From Acidimicrobiia bacterium (lineage in GTDB: Bacteria; Actinomycetota; Acidimicrobiia; Acidimicrobiales; SZUA-35), in NCBI GenBank assembly GCA_029857855.1, contig JAOUGG010000036.1, positions 1 through 11,004 of the forward strand: DNA of 11,004 nt. The letters are read 5' to 3'. Below are positions 1-6,287 of the stretch, in pieces. Positions within the stretch are counted from its first letter, which is position 1. The number at the start of each line of letters is the position of its first letter. The notes beneath the pieces were generated by a model that was not told where the DNA came from, ran no database searches, and saw only the letters and a list, made by a program, of their open reading frames with translations. The position numbers and the translations under genes are program-made.

Positions 1-622
1 TGGTGAAGTACACCGACCAATTGTCGGGCACATCGTCCGCCACATCGGCAGGCGTCGGAATCATCCCGGCAACTTGCGTCACCCCGAGGCTGAAGACCGT
101 GTAGGCGGTGCCACCGGTGTCTTCGGTCGTGGCTGCCCACCCGAATACATCGCGGTAGAACGCCATTGCCTCGTCGGGGTGTCGGGTCATCAACTCCACC
201 CAGCTGACCGCCCCGATGACGGTTGACAAGTACGGGCCGGGTTGCAGCTGGACGGAGATCAGAGCGAACATCGCCCCACCGTGATCGGCGACGACGCTGA
301 CCCGTGCCCCTCCGGGAATTTCGAACGGCTCGGCCAGTAGGCGGCCGCCGGCTGACACGATCTTGGTGATCGTGTCATCGAGATCGTCCACAAAGAAGAA
401 GGTCGTCCACATCGACGGTGAGCCGGCCGAATCCGTTGGCTGGGCCATCATCCCCGCCACCTCACGGTCGCCAACCGATCCAACGACGTAGTGGCCCATC
501 GGGCTCTCGCTGGTCGTCATCGTCCAACCAAACAAGTTTCCATAGAATTCGACGGCGGTATCGAGGTCGACCGCCGATAGGTCAACCCAACACATCTGTC
601 CGTTCTCGACCACCTGATCCAT
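1..622 (-). CDS. VOC (glyoxalase/bleomycin-resistance fold) protein, C-terminus cut off by window edge
   Basis: The frame reads from ATG at 622 to the window edge without a stop (207 codons), so the C-terminus is missing. A clear ribosome binding site (gaggagg, about 6 nt upstream) supports the start. Two VOC modules are visible. Module 1 (about residues 8-128) opens with MCWVDLSAVDLDTAVEFYGN and closes with GGAMFALISVQ. Module 2 (from about 137) opens with GAVSWVELMTRHPDEAMAFY and breaks off at NWSVYFT. Tandem VOC proteins of this shape are common in actinobacteria, usually about 250-270 aa, and mostly lack a known substrate. Some relatives are annotated as hydroxylases or glyoxalase-like enzymes, but nothing here fixes a reaction. 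No signal peptide is seen, so it is probably cytoplasmic. It is transcribed divergently from the P-type ATPase unit. The family is certain; the function is unknown. Confidence 0.9.
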   Translation of the reverse strand, partial: MDQVVENGQMCWVDLSAVDLDTAVEFYGNLFGWTMTTSESPMGHYVVGSVGDREVAGMMAQPTDSAGSPSMWTTFFFVDDLDDTITKIVSAGGRLLAEPFEIPGGARVSVVADHGGAMFALISVQLQPGPYLSTVIGAVSWVELMTRHPDEAMAFYRDVFGWAATTEDTGGTAYTVFSLGVTQVAGMIPTPADVADDVPDNWSVYFT

Positions 623-722
623 GTTCGGCCTCCTCGCAATTAGTCACTCTCGAACCTACGCTGGGCGGGGCCTGGATCTGTAGGGTCCAATGACACCTTC
701 GGTCGTGGCAGGTCGGGCCGCC

Positions 723-774
723 CGCGGCTCCTCGAAGGGCCTTTCGGCCCTTCGCCGCCGACGGAGGAGACGCG
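723..774 (+). promoter_or_regulatory. Structured 5' leader: compact three-way junction upstream of the mini-ORF and ATPase
   Basis: By eye, 723-732 (cgcggctcct) pairs with 765-774 (aggagacgcg) with one G.A mismatch. Inside it, 733-741 (cgaagggcc) pairs perfectly with 746-754 over a TTTC loop, and 755-757 pairs with 762-764 over a CCGA loop. The three helices abut with almost no unpaired bases. A competing 9-bp helix, 747-755 with 780-788, would break the central hairpin. No T-run follows, so it is not a classical terminator. It matches no riboswitch class I can recall (yybP-ykoY and M-box were considered). It lies 45 nt before the small ORF at 820 and could be a cis-acting RNA switch or a palindromic element. 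The pairing is seen directly; function is inferred. Confidence 0.45.
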
Positions 775-819
775 AGGATGCGAAGGGCGGCGCTCCGCAG
801 TGGACACCAAGGAGAAACC

Positions 820-918
820 ATGGCGATCGACACGATCGAGGAGACCCGGAACTCCGGCCTGGCGGTGGGGGCCAACACTACTGTCCCTGCCACGCTCGTC
901 GCCTGGCGAGGCCGGTAG
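820..918 (+). CDS. Candidate 32-aa small ORF / leader peptide before the P-type ATPase
   Basis: ATG at 820 is preceded by AAGGAG at 809-814, about 5 nt away. This is a much better ribosome binding site than that of the ATPase itself. The frame runs 32 codons to TAG at 916-918 and starts MAIDTIEETRNSGL. It has an acidic N-terminal half and a more hydrophobic C-terminal half ending AWRGR. I recognise no family. The stop lies 15 nt before a GTG and 36 nt before the ATG proposed for the ATPase, so it could be a leader peptide coupling translation to the RNA structure at 723-774, or a free small protein. The case for translation rests on the ribosome binding site and position. The ORF is short enough to be chance. 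Confidence 0.4.
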   Translation: MAIDTIEETRNSGLAVGANTTVPATLVAWRGR

Positions 919-954
919 GTCGACCGGCTCGATGTGCGAAGCGACGGGAAAGGC

Positions 955-3330
955 ATGACCGCGGTTGTGCCGGCGATCGGGTTGAGTTCGGCGGAGGCCG
1001 CTCGCCGCGCCTCCGCCGGCCTGGGCAACGAGGTCGAGGAAAGCACCGGCCGATCGCTGGCCGGGATCGTCAGAGCCAACGTGTTGACCCGGTTCAACGC
1101 CATCATCACGGGCCTGATGGTTGTCGTGTTGGTATTCGGCTCTCCGGTCGACGCGCTGTTTGCCTTCGTCATGGTGATCAACAGCTTGATCGGGATCGTG
1201 CAGGAGGTGCGGGCCAAGCGGAGCCTCGATGCCCTCCGGGTGCTGATCGTCCCGTCGATCGGCGTGTACCGGGACGGACAGGCGGTCACGGTCAGTCCCG
1301 GCGACGTCGTGCTGGGCGATGTCATACGGCTCGAGATCGGCGACCAGATTCCCGTCGACGGCACGGTGGTCGGGTCGGAGGGGCTGGAGGTCGACGAATC
1401 GGCCTTGACCGGGGAGTCGGAGCCGGTGAGCAAGCCGGTCGGCGCCGAGGTCCTGAGCGGCAGCTTTGTGGTCGCCGGCACCGCCGACGCCGAGGCCACC
1501 CGGGTCGGTGCCGACAGCTGGGTCCAGCAGCTGACCCGGGAGGCCAAGACCTTCGTACTGACTGAATCCGAGCTGCGGGTCGGCGTTGATCGACTCCTAC
1601 GCGTCGTCGGCTGGATCCTGCCGTTCCTGTCCGCCGTTCTTCTCTGGAGCCAACTCCAGGGCGACGCCGGCTTGAGCGATGCCATGATCTCCACCGTGGC
1701 CGGAGTCATTTCCCTGGTACCCCAAGGCCTCGTCCTGCTCGTCAGCATGGCTCTCGCGGTGGCGGTTGTCCGGCTGGCCAAGGCTCAGGTCATTGTTCAG
1801 GAACTGCCCTCGGTGGAAGGCCTGGCTCGAATCGACCTGCTCTGTGTCGACAAGACCGGAACGTTGACCACCGGAAATCTGGCCGTCGACAGCATCGAAG
1901 CAGTCGACAGCGATGGTGAATCGGATGTTCGGGCCGGTCTGGCGGCCTTGGCTGGGATCGACTCGGCTCGTAGCGCCACGGTCGACGCGCTTCGCTCCGC
2001 CGTCGCCGACGAGGATCCGGGCTGGGCCACCATCGGCACCGTGCCGTTCTCATCGGTGCGGAAGTGGAGCGGCGCCGAGTTTGGCGGGCACGGCACCTGG
2101 ATACTCGGTGCGCCAGAGGTTCTGCTCGATGCCATGAGCGTCGACTGCTCGGTCGAATCCCAGGCCCTCGTTCGAAACCGCGTCGATGAGTTGACAGCCC
2201 AGGCTCGGCGAGTCCTGCTCTTGGCCGGAGCCGACGAGTCGCTCGCCGGCCCGGAGCTTCCCGTGGGGATGAGGCCGCTCGGCCTGGTGGCGCTGAAGGA
2301 GGAGGTCCGCCCTGACGCAGCCGAGACCATGATGTACTTCCGCAGACAGAACGTGGAGGTGAAGGTCATCTCCGGGGACAACCCCAGAACGGTGGCCGCG
2401 GTCGCCGGAGAGCTCGGTCTGGTCGGTGCTGATTACTACGTCGATATGCGGACGGAACCCGATCTGGAGACCATTCCGGCGGAGACGACCGTGTACGGAC
2501 GGGTGCTACCCGAGCAAAAGCGCGATCTGGTCCGGCTCTTCCAGGCCCGCGGTCACACCGTGGCCATGACCGGCGACGGCGTGAACGACATCCCGTCGCT
2601 CAAGGCCGCTGATATCGGAATTGCGATGAACACTGCGACGTCGGCCACGAAGTCGGCGGCCCAACTCGTGTTGGTCGACGGTCGATTCGACCGCCTTCCC
2701 GGGGTGGTGGCGGAAGGCCGGCGGGTCATCGCCAACATGGAGCGCGTCTCGGCGCTGTTCATCACCAAGACGGTCTACGCGGCGCTGCTCATCGTGGCGG
2801 TTGGGGTGTCCGCGGTTCCGTTCCCGTTCCTGCCCCGCCACCTCAGCCTGGTGGCCGCGGTCACCATTGGCGTACCTGCGTTCGCCCTCAGCTTCCGGTC
2901 CTCGAACGAACCATGTCGTCCCGGATTCCTCAGCCGGGTCATGCGTTTCGCCGTCCCGGCCGGTGTGTTGGCGGCTTCGACCACCTTCGCGGCCTATGGG
3001 GCCGCCCGATCGCCGCTGGCCGACGCCGATCTGGATCAGGCTCGTACCGCCGCTGTTCTCACCCTGACGCTGACCGGCCTGTGGATTCTGTACCGTCTCG
3101 TTCGACCGCTGAACCGGTATACCGCAGGACTCTTCGTGCTGCTTGCCACCGGCTTCGGGTTGGCCGTCGTCCCGTCGCCCGTTTCGGACTTCTATGCGCT
3201 TCCCCTTCCCCCGCTTCGTACCACGGCGGTGATTGTGGGGGCGCTGGCGGTCACGATCGGCCTTGTGCAACTCGTTCTGATGGTCGTCAACCGTTTCCTG
3301 GTCGCTCGAGGCCATCAGCCTCCGCTGTAA
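955..3330 (+). CDS. ctpE: CtpE-like cation-translocating P-type ATPase (probable Ca2+ or related divalent cation transporter)
   Basis: A 791-aa polytopic ATPase from ATG 955; GTG 934, seven codons upstream, is possible. GGGA at 946-949 weakly supports 955. The order is typical: two N-terminal helices, actuator domain with TGES (T152), helices M3-M4, phosphorylation motif DKTGTLT (D299), nucleotide-binding domain with LGAPE (384-388), hinge TGDGVND (T539), then about six C-terminal helices. There is no N-terminal heavy-metal-binding domain and no CPC motif, which argues against a copper/zinc P1B pump. Length and the N-terminal stretch IVRANVLTRFNAII match actinobacterial CtpE. The Mycobacterium smegmatis CtpE is required for Ca2+ uptake; transfer of that role is inference. 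The M4 signature reads PQGL (256-259) rather than PEGL, and the usual Lys of KGAPE is Leu. The 3' end overlaps the convergent protease gene by 44 bp. It lies downstream of a structured leader and a small ORF. Confidence 0.9.
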   Translation: MTAVVPAIGLSSAEAARRASAGLGNEVEESTGRSLAGIVRANVLTRFNAIITGLMVVVLVFGSPVDALFAFVMVINSLIGIVQEVRAKRSLDALRVLIVPSIGVYRDGQAVTVSPGDVVLGDVIRLEIGDQIPVDGTVVGSEGLEVDESALTGESEPVSKPVGAEVLSGSFVVAGTADAEATRVGADSWVQQLTREAKTFVLTESELRVGVDRLLRVVGWILPFLSAVLLWSQLQGDAGLSDAMISTVAGVISLVPQGLVLLVSMALAVAVVRLAKAQVIVQELPSVEGLARIDLLCVDKTGTLTTGNLAVDSIEAVDSDGESDVRAGLAALAGIDSARSATVDALRSAVADEDPGWATIGTVPFSSVRKWSGAEFGGHGTWILGAPEVLLDAMSVDCSVESQALVRNRVDELTAQARRVLLLAGADESLAGPELPVGMRPLGLVALKEEVRPDAAETMMYFRRQNVEVKVISGDNPRTVAAVAGELGLVGADYYVDMRTEPDLETIPAETTVYGRVLPEQKRDLVRLFQARGHTVAMTGDGVNDIPSLKAADIGIAMNTATSATKSAAQLVLVDGRFDRLPGVVAEGRRVIANMERVSALFITKTVYAALLIVAVGVSAVPFPFLPRHLSLVAAVTIGVPAFALSFRSSNEPCRPGFLSRVMRFAVPAGVLAASTTFAAYGAARSPLADADLDQARTAAVLTLTLTGLWILYRLVRPLNRYTAGLFVLLATGFGLAVVPSPVSDFYALPLPPLRTTAVIVGALAVTIGLVQLVLMVVNRFLVARGHQPPL

Positions 3331-4462
3331 CGTGGCCGGTTGCACCCGATCCGACCCGCCTTGATCGGCGAAGAACATCGGCGGGAGAGATGATGCCAAC
3401 GAGCGCGCCGTCGTCCAGGACCAGGGCCCGGCTCTTGCCGTCGGCTCGCTTTGACAGCGCGACAACAACGTCGAGCATCGGCGTATCCGGGTCGGCGACC
3501 AGGGTGGGTGGAAGAGCGGCGGCCAGCGATCCGACGGTCGTGTCCTGTCGTGCCTCATCCGCGATGTCCCGCACGGCCGCGACCGTCAGAAGTCCCAACG
3601 GGGTCTCCCCGTCGACCACGGGAAAGACCGTGTGGTCCCAACGGCCGAAGTAGGCGTCCGCCGCCGTGGCCACCAATGTGTCCGACGGTATCGATACGAC
3701 GGGCGACGACATGACATCGCCTGCCGTCAAGCCCCGGAATGGAGCGCGCCACCGCTCCTGCGATTCTCCCCGCAGCGCCGACTGCGAGGCGATCCAGCCG
3801 ATGACGACGAGCCAAAGACCGGCGAGCTCCCCGCGCCAGAGGCTGCCGACACCGATGCCGATGAGCAGGTAGCCGAGACCCACCCCGGACGCCGTGGCCC
3901 AGCGCGTGGCCCGTTCGAAGTCGCCGGAAACGGCCCACACGATCGACCGGACCACCCTTCCACCGTCGAGCGGCAGACCGGGAGCCATGTTGAACAGCGC
4001 CACAATCAGGTTGACGACAGCCAGGTACCTCAGCAGGTCGGGGAGCGGTTCGTCACCAGTGCCGACCACCGCCGAAGCGGCTCCCAGGACAGCGGCGACC
4101 ACAATGCTGGTGACGGGGCCGACGATCGCGATGGCGAACTCGTCACCGGCCGATCGACTCGATGGGTCGGCCTCGCTGACGCCGCCGAAGAGGTACAGCG
4201 TAATGCCCCTCACGTCGATGTGGTGCCGTCGAGCCATCAGCGAGTGAGCGAGCTCGTGCGCCAGCACCGACCCAATGAAGAGGACGGCTCCGGCCAGCGA
4301 TAGCCCTGCCGTGGCGAACCAGTCGAGATCGGGGAACTCCGAGCTGAACCGTCCCCAGAAACCGAGGACGATGAGACCAATGAGGCCGAGCCACGAGCAA
4401 TGCACGAACACGTCGATCCCGCTCACCCGCATGAGGCGCAGTGCGCATGGACGCTCAGTCAT
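3287..4462 (-). CDS. M50 (site-2 protease family) intramembrane metalloprotease with C-terminal CBS pair, Rip3-like
   Basis: The 391-aa protein has hydrophobic segments near residues 20-37, 50-70, 108-135, 145-160 and 193-225. The zinc site is complete: HELAH at 69-73 and the distal ligand motif NMAPGLPLDGG at 158-168 (D166). The C-terminal half (about 245-368) is a pair of CBS domains, which in known proteins bind adenine nucleotides and could gate proteolysis. This architecture is that of Rip3 (Rv2625c), a DosR-regulon member in M. tuberculosis, and of archaeal M50-CBS proteases. The substrate is unknown; family members cleave membrane-anchored regulators. ATG 4462 has AAGGA about 6 nt upstream. 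It follows the flavodoxin gene by 42 nt on the same strand and is probably co-transcribed with it. Its stop codon (3287-3289) lies inside the ATPase gene. The family is secure; the name Rip3 is by architecture only. Confidence 0.93.
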   Translation of the reverse strand: MTERPCALRLMRVSGIDVFVHCSWLGLIGLIVLGFWGRFSSEFPDLDWFATAGLSLAGAVLFIGSVLAHELAHSLMARRHHIDVRGITLYLFGGVSEADPSSRSAGDEFAIAIVGPVTSIVVAAVLGAASAVVGTGDEPLPDLLRYLAVVNLIVALFNMAPGLPLDGGRVVRSIVWAVSGDFERATRWATASGVGLGYLLIGIGVGSLWRGELAGLWLVVIGWIASQSALRGESQERWRAPFRGLTAGDVMSSPVVSIPSDTLVATAADAYFGRWDHTVFPVVDGETPLGLLTVAAVRDIADEARQDTTVGSLAAALPPTLVADPDTPMLDVVVALSKRADGKSRALVLDDGALVGIISPADVLRRSRRVGSGATGHVTAEADGLERPGNG

Positions 4463-4504
4463 CGCTGGTCCTTGTGTCGAGACGGGGTTCCTTCCGTCTA
4501 GGTG

Positions 4505-5047
4505 TCAGCCGGTGGTGGCGAAGATGGAGACGGCGTCGGCGGCGAACTGTTCCACGGCTTCCCAGTCGGTGTACTCGTAGTCCTTCGAGGTGTCAGCGTC
4601 GCCGTCCTCTGCCCGGGCGATTCGACTCATCATCGTTCGCTTCAGCCACCCGTAGCGGGTATAAACGAGGGCTCCGGCGAACAGACCGACGAGGTCGGGT
4701 TCGACACGCGTGGTGTCCAGTAGCTGTTGAACGAGCCGATGGGCTTCGGCCACGCTTTCGTCGTCATCCTTGGAAGAGGTGAGGCTGACCTGGAACAGAG
4801 CTTTTGGGAGCGGGTCGAGCTCGTCCTCGTGGCGGGCGATCCAACGGCGCAACGATCGACTGTGCCGGCCGGCATGGATCGAGTCACCGAAGATGATCCC
4901 GTCGTAGTCGGCCGGTGACGGGTTGTCCTCGGCCGTGGCCACGTCGACCGTGCAGCCTTTATCGATCAGGACGGCGCTGATTCGGCCGGCGACTTTGGCC
5001 GTCTGGCCGTCATCGGAGTGGTAGCAGACGAGTACCTTCACCGTCAC
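4505..5047 (-). CDS. Flavodoxin-domain protein, HemG-like (menaquinone-dependent protoporphyrinogen dehydrogenase family)
   Basis: A 180-aa protein with a flavodoxin fold. The phosphate-binding loop for FMN is at residues 8-18 (CYHSDDGQTAK), and the family segments GDSIHAGRHSRSLRRWI, ALVYTRYGWLKRTMM and DYEYTDWEAVEQFA match HemG-type proteins (PF12724-like), which have about this length. True HemG oxidises protoporphyrinogen IX with quinone as acceptor. No other haem-synthesis gene is nearby, and many actinobacterial members are unproven, so the reaction is uncertain. GTG 5047 overlaps the stop of a 28-codon ORF (GTGA). AAGGGG sits only 2 nt before it, so the in-frame GTG at 5041, two codons later with about 8 nt spacing, may be the real start. 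Genes before and after on the strand suggest an operon with the M50 protease. Confidence 0.85.
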   Translation of the reverse strand: MTVKVLVCYHSDDGQTAKVAGRISAVLIDKGCTVDVATAEDNPSPADYDGIIFGDSIHAGRHSRSLRRWIARHEDELDPLPKALFQVSLTSSKDDDESVAEAHRLVQQLLDTTRVEPDLVGLFAGALVYTRYGWLKRTMMSRIARAEDGDADTSKDYEYTDWEAVEQFAADAVSIFATTG

Positions 5048-5130
5048 CGCCCCTTGGCCAGCGGGGCGATCGCCCGCTCTGGGTCGGCCATCAGCCGATC
5101 GTGGGCTTGGTGCGTTGCTGTTCGGCCCAT
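5044..5130 (-). CDS. Candidate 28-aa small ORF, overlapping the flavodoxin start
   Basis: ATG at 5130 has GGAG 8 nt upstream. The frame encodes 28 residues, begins MGRTATHQAHDRLM and ends AIAPLAKGR, and its TGA overlaps the GTG of the flavodoxin (GTGA). It is basic and hydrophilic with no recognisable domain. The 4-bp overlap is the arrangement expected for translational coupling, so it may be a leader that sets flavodoxin translation rather than a functional peptide. An in-frame extension upstream exists but runs into the CNNM gene on another frame and lacks coding character. Support is the ribosome binding site plus the overlap only. Confidence 0.35.
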   Translation of the reverse strand: MGRTATHQAHDRLMADPERAIAPLAKGR

Positions 5131-5158
5131 GGTTCGTGCTCCGTTCTTCTCGCCCTTC

Positions 5159-5236
5159 TCGATCAAGCGTCGATCGTCACTCGATCGCTGAGGAGGGTCA
5201 AAGGTCCCGGTGGGGTGACATCGGGACTTCGGACCC
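5159..5236 (-). promoter_or_regulatory. Regulatory gap: two inverted GGGAC-N4-GACCC boxes plus three 11-bp-phased TCGATC repeats
   Basis: This is the heart of the 140-nt gap between the CNNM gene and the 28-aa ORF/flavodoxin/M50 operon. On the plus strand, 5223-5236 reads gggacttcggaccc and 5195-5208 is an inverted relative (gggaccttTgaccc when read on the minus strand); they agree at 11 of 14 positions with centres 28 bp apart. Each matches the core of the mycobacterial DosR box (GGGACTWWAGTCCC) at 11 of 14. The same bases could form an RNA hairpin (5204-5209 with 5222-5227, extended by 5195-5199 with 5232-5236), but no T-run follows. Nearer the operon, TCGATC recurs at 5159, 5170 and 5181, exactly 11 bp apart. 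I see no convincing -10 box. A regulatory role is inferred. Confidence 0.4.
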
Positions 5237-5270
5237 TGTCGGCGAGGATGCTCAGGGTTGGACAGGACCG

Positions 5271-6281
5271 TCAGACATTGGTTTCCGGTAGACCCTGTTG
5301 ATCCCGATCGTCGGTGATCTCGCCGACCAACTCGGCCACGAGGTCCTCGACGGTGACCAGCCCAACCGTCTCGCCGTGCTCGGAGGTCACCACGGCCAAC
5401 CATCGGCCACTGGCCTGCATTCGCCGAAGCAGGAGGGCGATGGGCTCGGTCGCGGTGCATCGAAGGACATCCGTCATGATCGAACCGACCGCCGAACGTG
5501 GCGCTGAGCGGGCGACAGCGGCCAGGTCACGAAGCCTCACCACCCCGACGATGTCGTCCAGGTCGTCCCGGTACACCGGTAGTCGTCGATGGCCGAGGGC
5601 GATGGCCCGGGTCATCACGTCGAGAACCTCATGGTCGACCTGTGCCGCCGCGATCTGACTCCGCGGCACCAGCACGTCGCCGGCGCAACTGTCGTTGAAC
5701 TCGAATGACCGGTCGACCAGCGATGCGTCGTCCGTGGCGATCTGGCCGGCTTCAGCGGACTCCCGGGCCAGGGCCCGCAACTCGTCCTCGGTCAGGGCAC
5801 CGAGCGTTGCACTCGAGCCCGAAGACTGCAGATTGGCCAACCGAATCAGGGCCCCCATGGCCGGCTTCGAGCCGACGACGAGGACCTTCAAAGCGGGTGT
5901 GAGCCGCAGTGCCATCGATCGGGGATCCTTGACCGCGTAGGTCTTGGGAATCGCCTCGGCGTACACGAAGAGGATCATCGTCAGGGCGACCGTGGCGATG
6001 GTGACCCCGAGGCCCCCGAGCCGACGACCGGCCAGATACCCGCCGATGGTGGCGGCCGACATCTGGAGCAGCAGCACCGCGGCCAGGATCGTGTTCAGCA
6101 CAACGGGTAGGTCATCGATCAGTTCCAGCAGCGTCTCAGCCCGCGGGTGACCGGACCGGGCCTCGACGAGGATCTCGCTGCGCCGAACCCGGACGATCGA
6201 CACCTCGGCCATCGACAGCAGCGCGGCACCGACCACACAACACAGCATCACGACCATAAGGAGGGGCTCCATCACGGCCAT
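5271..6281 (-). CDS. CNNM/DUF21 membrane protein with CBS pair (CorC/HlyC-related divalent cation transporter family)
   Basis: A 336-aa protein. The N-terminal DUF21 transmembrane module (about 1-150) has hydrophobic stretches near 5-25, 60-83, 93-112 and 128-146. It shows the family landmarks SMAEVSIVRVRRSEI (23-37) and AEAIPKTYA (108-116), the second corresponding to the usual GEIVPK motif. A CBS pair spans about 203-325. The C-terminal CorC_HlyC domain of larger members is absent: the chain ends about 15 residues after the second CBS. Relatives export Mg2+ (or are tied to Co2+ resistance) and their CBS domains bind Mg-ATP. Specificity here is inferred only as divalent cation. ATG 6281 follows the permease stop by 6 nt and has no clear ribosome binding site, so translational coupling is likely. 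In-frame ATGs at 6272 and 6257 are alternatives. Confidence 0.9.
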   Translation of the reverse strand: MAVMEPLLMVVMLCCVVGAALLSMAEVSIVRVRRSEILVEARSGHPRAETLLELIDDLPVVLNTILAAVLLLQMSAATIGGYLAGRRLGGLGVTIATVALTMILFVYAEAIPKTYAVKDPRSMALRLTPALKVLVVGSKPAMGALIRLANLQSSGSSATLGALTEDELRALARESAEAGQIATDDASLVDRSFEFNDSCAGDVLVPRSQIAAAQVDHEVLDVMTRAIALGHRRLPVYRDDLDDIVGVVRLRDLAAVARSAPRSAVGSIMTDVLRCTATEPIALLLRRMQASGRWLAVVTSEHGETVGLVTVEDLVAELVGEITDDRDQQGLPETNV

Positions 6282-6287
6282 CGGTGG

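Noticed and set aside
733..754. Intrinsic terminator of an upstream plus-strand gene
   Set aside because: The 9-bp hairpin is strong but no T-run follows, and there is no upstream plus-strand gene for it to terminate.
723..788. Known riboswitch (yybP-ykoY Mn2+ or M-box Mg2+) in front of the ATPase
   Set aside because: The conserved sequence motifs of those classes are not present as I recall them; the structure is kept only as an unclassified leader.
690..1565. Long plus-strand frame overlapping the ATPase start
   Set aside because: Arg/Gly-rich translation without family likeness, in a different frame from the clear P-type ATPase; a shadow of GC-rich coding DNA.
582..1781. 399-codon minus-strand frame opposite the ATPase
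   Set aside because: Ser/Thr/Arg-rich with no domain; antisense shadow of the ATPase and of the end of the VOC gene.
2506..3558. 350-codon minus-strand frame at the ATPase/protease junction
   Set aside because: Low-complexity Arg/Gly/Gln composition, spanning two well-supported genes in other frames; no motif.
4480..4499. 6-bp hairpin between the flavodoxin and M50 genes
   Set aside because: Short stem, 8-nt loop and no T-run; not convincing as a terminator, and the genes look co-transcribed.
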